Source: Ophiothrix spiculata (taxonomy: Eukaryota > Echinodermata > Ophiuroidea > Amphilepidida > Ophiotrichidae). Taken from it: 24,852 nt of DNA. The notes below the pieces were generated by a model. The model saw only the letters and a list, made by a program, of their open reading frames with translations. It was not told the origin of the DNA and ran no database searches. The stretch is from NCBI GenBank assembly GCA_000969725.1, contig JXSR01S022679.1. The stretch is one strand, 5' to 3'. Position 1 is the first letter of the stretch. Every line of letters starts with the position of its first letter. The position numbers and the translations under genes are program-made. Shown here one piece after another: positions 24,168 to 24,852 of the stretch.

Positions 24168-24705
24168 GAATCATCATCATCATCGGTCGTCCGTGGACGG
24201 AATGGAAGAAGCACTTGCTACATGTTCGAACCAGATTTCCCTGTCATGCATGATATACTGGATCTCTTGTAGATCTAGATTGAGATCGTTCTTGATGGTG
24301 TCAGTGCATTGAAGGGGACTTCTGCCTCTGCTTGATTTCCCACCCGGAGGAGTCCAGATTATCAAATGTTAGATGGGTTGGTCGGTGGTGCGGATGCAGT
24401 GTCCAGCAAAACATAAACGGCGTTACCTGATTGTTGAAGATATTGAAGGGATATCACTGTATACTGTGGTGTTTGGAATATGATCCTTTCCTTCCAACTG
24501 ATGTTAAGCACTCTTTGTAAAAGTTGAGTGTAGCACCCGTTTATACGACCTTCCATTTTCTTGCTGATTGTCCAAGTTTCTGAGCCATACAAGAGAATGC
24601 TTTCCACACAGGCTTTGAAGAATCTGATTTTAGTCCTTCGATCTAGTGAGGATTTCCAGATCTTGTGGAGTTTATTGCAGGTTTGTATAGCATTAATTAA
24701 TGCAA
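24168..24705 (-). pseudogene. Non-LTR retrotransposon RT C-terminus, frameshifted
   Basis: On the minus strand, from about 24700: CNKLHKIWKSSLDRRTKIRF, FKACVESILLYGSETWTISK and RVLNISWKE. After a frameshift near 24430 it reads RRLCFAGHCIRTTDQPI, a stop, IIWTPPGGKSSRGRSPLQ and DREIWFEHVASASS. The LLYGSETW and GRxxFAGHC blocks are C-terminal RT-linked motifs of a LINE family. The 3' end is a short (ATG/ATC)n tail at 24168-24182. A stop and a frameshift make it inactive. Its family differs from that of the CR1/L2-like copies elsewhere. Confidence 0.82.
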
Positions 24706-24852
24706 CTAAAGTACTTAATTACCATATTTTTTGGGCAAAACTTTTCTCAGATCTCAAGAACATTCACCTTTTCCCTGACCAGGTTTCATTAAAAATACAT
24801 TTTCTGATCTTTGAATTAGAGTAGATTGAAAAGTGTCAACCCCCACATCTCC

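Noticed and set aside
24180..24607. Two separate small host genes
   Set aside because: The two frames are consecutive pieces of one LINE reverse-transcriptase C-terminus, split by a frameshift.

Overview
The window is intron-rich animal nuclear DNA. Short exons with GT-AG boundaries are separated by long AT-rich introns packed with degenerate non-LTR retrotransposon ends, tRNA-derived SINEs and many short DNA transposons with terminal inverted repeats (TIRs) and clean target-site duplications (TSDs). There is no bacterial-style gene packing. The gene content and the CR1/L2-like LINE tails ending in (ATT)n suit a marine invertebrate, perhaps an invertebrate deuterostome such as an echinoderm or hemichordate. 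That placement is an inference and cannot be fixed from this sequence.

One host gene dominates: a minus-strand orthologue of LRRIQ1 (leucine-rich repeat and IQ motif protein 1). I could place 13 consecutive coding exons between 23253 and 2238. They total 2928 nt, or 976 codons, and intron phases match at every junction. In transcript order they encode a coiled coil with a first IQ motif (exons a-b), a long charged Glu/Arg/Lys helix followed by a Ser/Asn-rich linker (exon c), a basic linker (d), about eleven SDS22-type leucine-rich repeats with a capping region (e-k), a charged helical linker (k-l), and an IQ cluster (m). Both ends of the gene lie outside the window.

Layout by coordinate. 1-197: start of an unrecognised minus-strand ORF leaving the window. 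421-1030: LINE 3' end carrying a mariner-like MITE. 1238-1648: two further MITEs. 2238-4605: exons m, l and k, with more LINE tails. 5035-6108: a 42-bp palindromic minisatellite in two inverted arrays around a tRNA-Leu-like relic. 6782-9830: exons j to g, with an exon-fragment duplication, a SINE and a fold-back element. 9854-12724: a run of MITEs and a hAT element with a perfect 8-bp TSD. 13015-14839: exons f and e, two copies of a hAT-like repeat, and a 50-N assembly gap. 15360-17110: a dead LINE split by a 1.1-kb hAT-like insertion. 17316-18040: a TTAA element with a second element nested in it. 18090-23253: exons d to a, with a decayed tandem duplication of exon b and two more MITEs. 24168-24705: a dead LINE reverse-transcriptase fragment.

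I see no cluster of cooperating genes and no clear new biological system. The most informative oddities are two independent decayed partial exon duplications inside LRRIQ1, the inverted palindromic minisatellite, and the unusually readable nested-transposon history.
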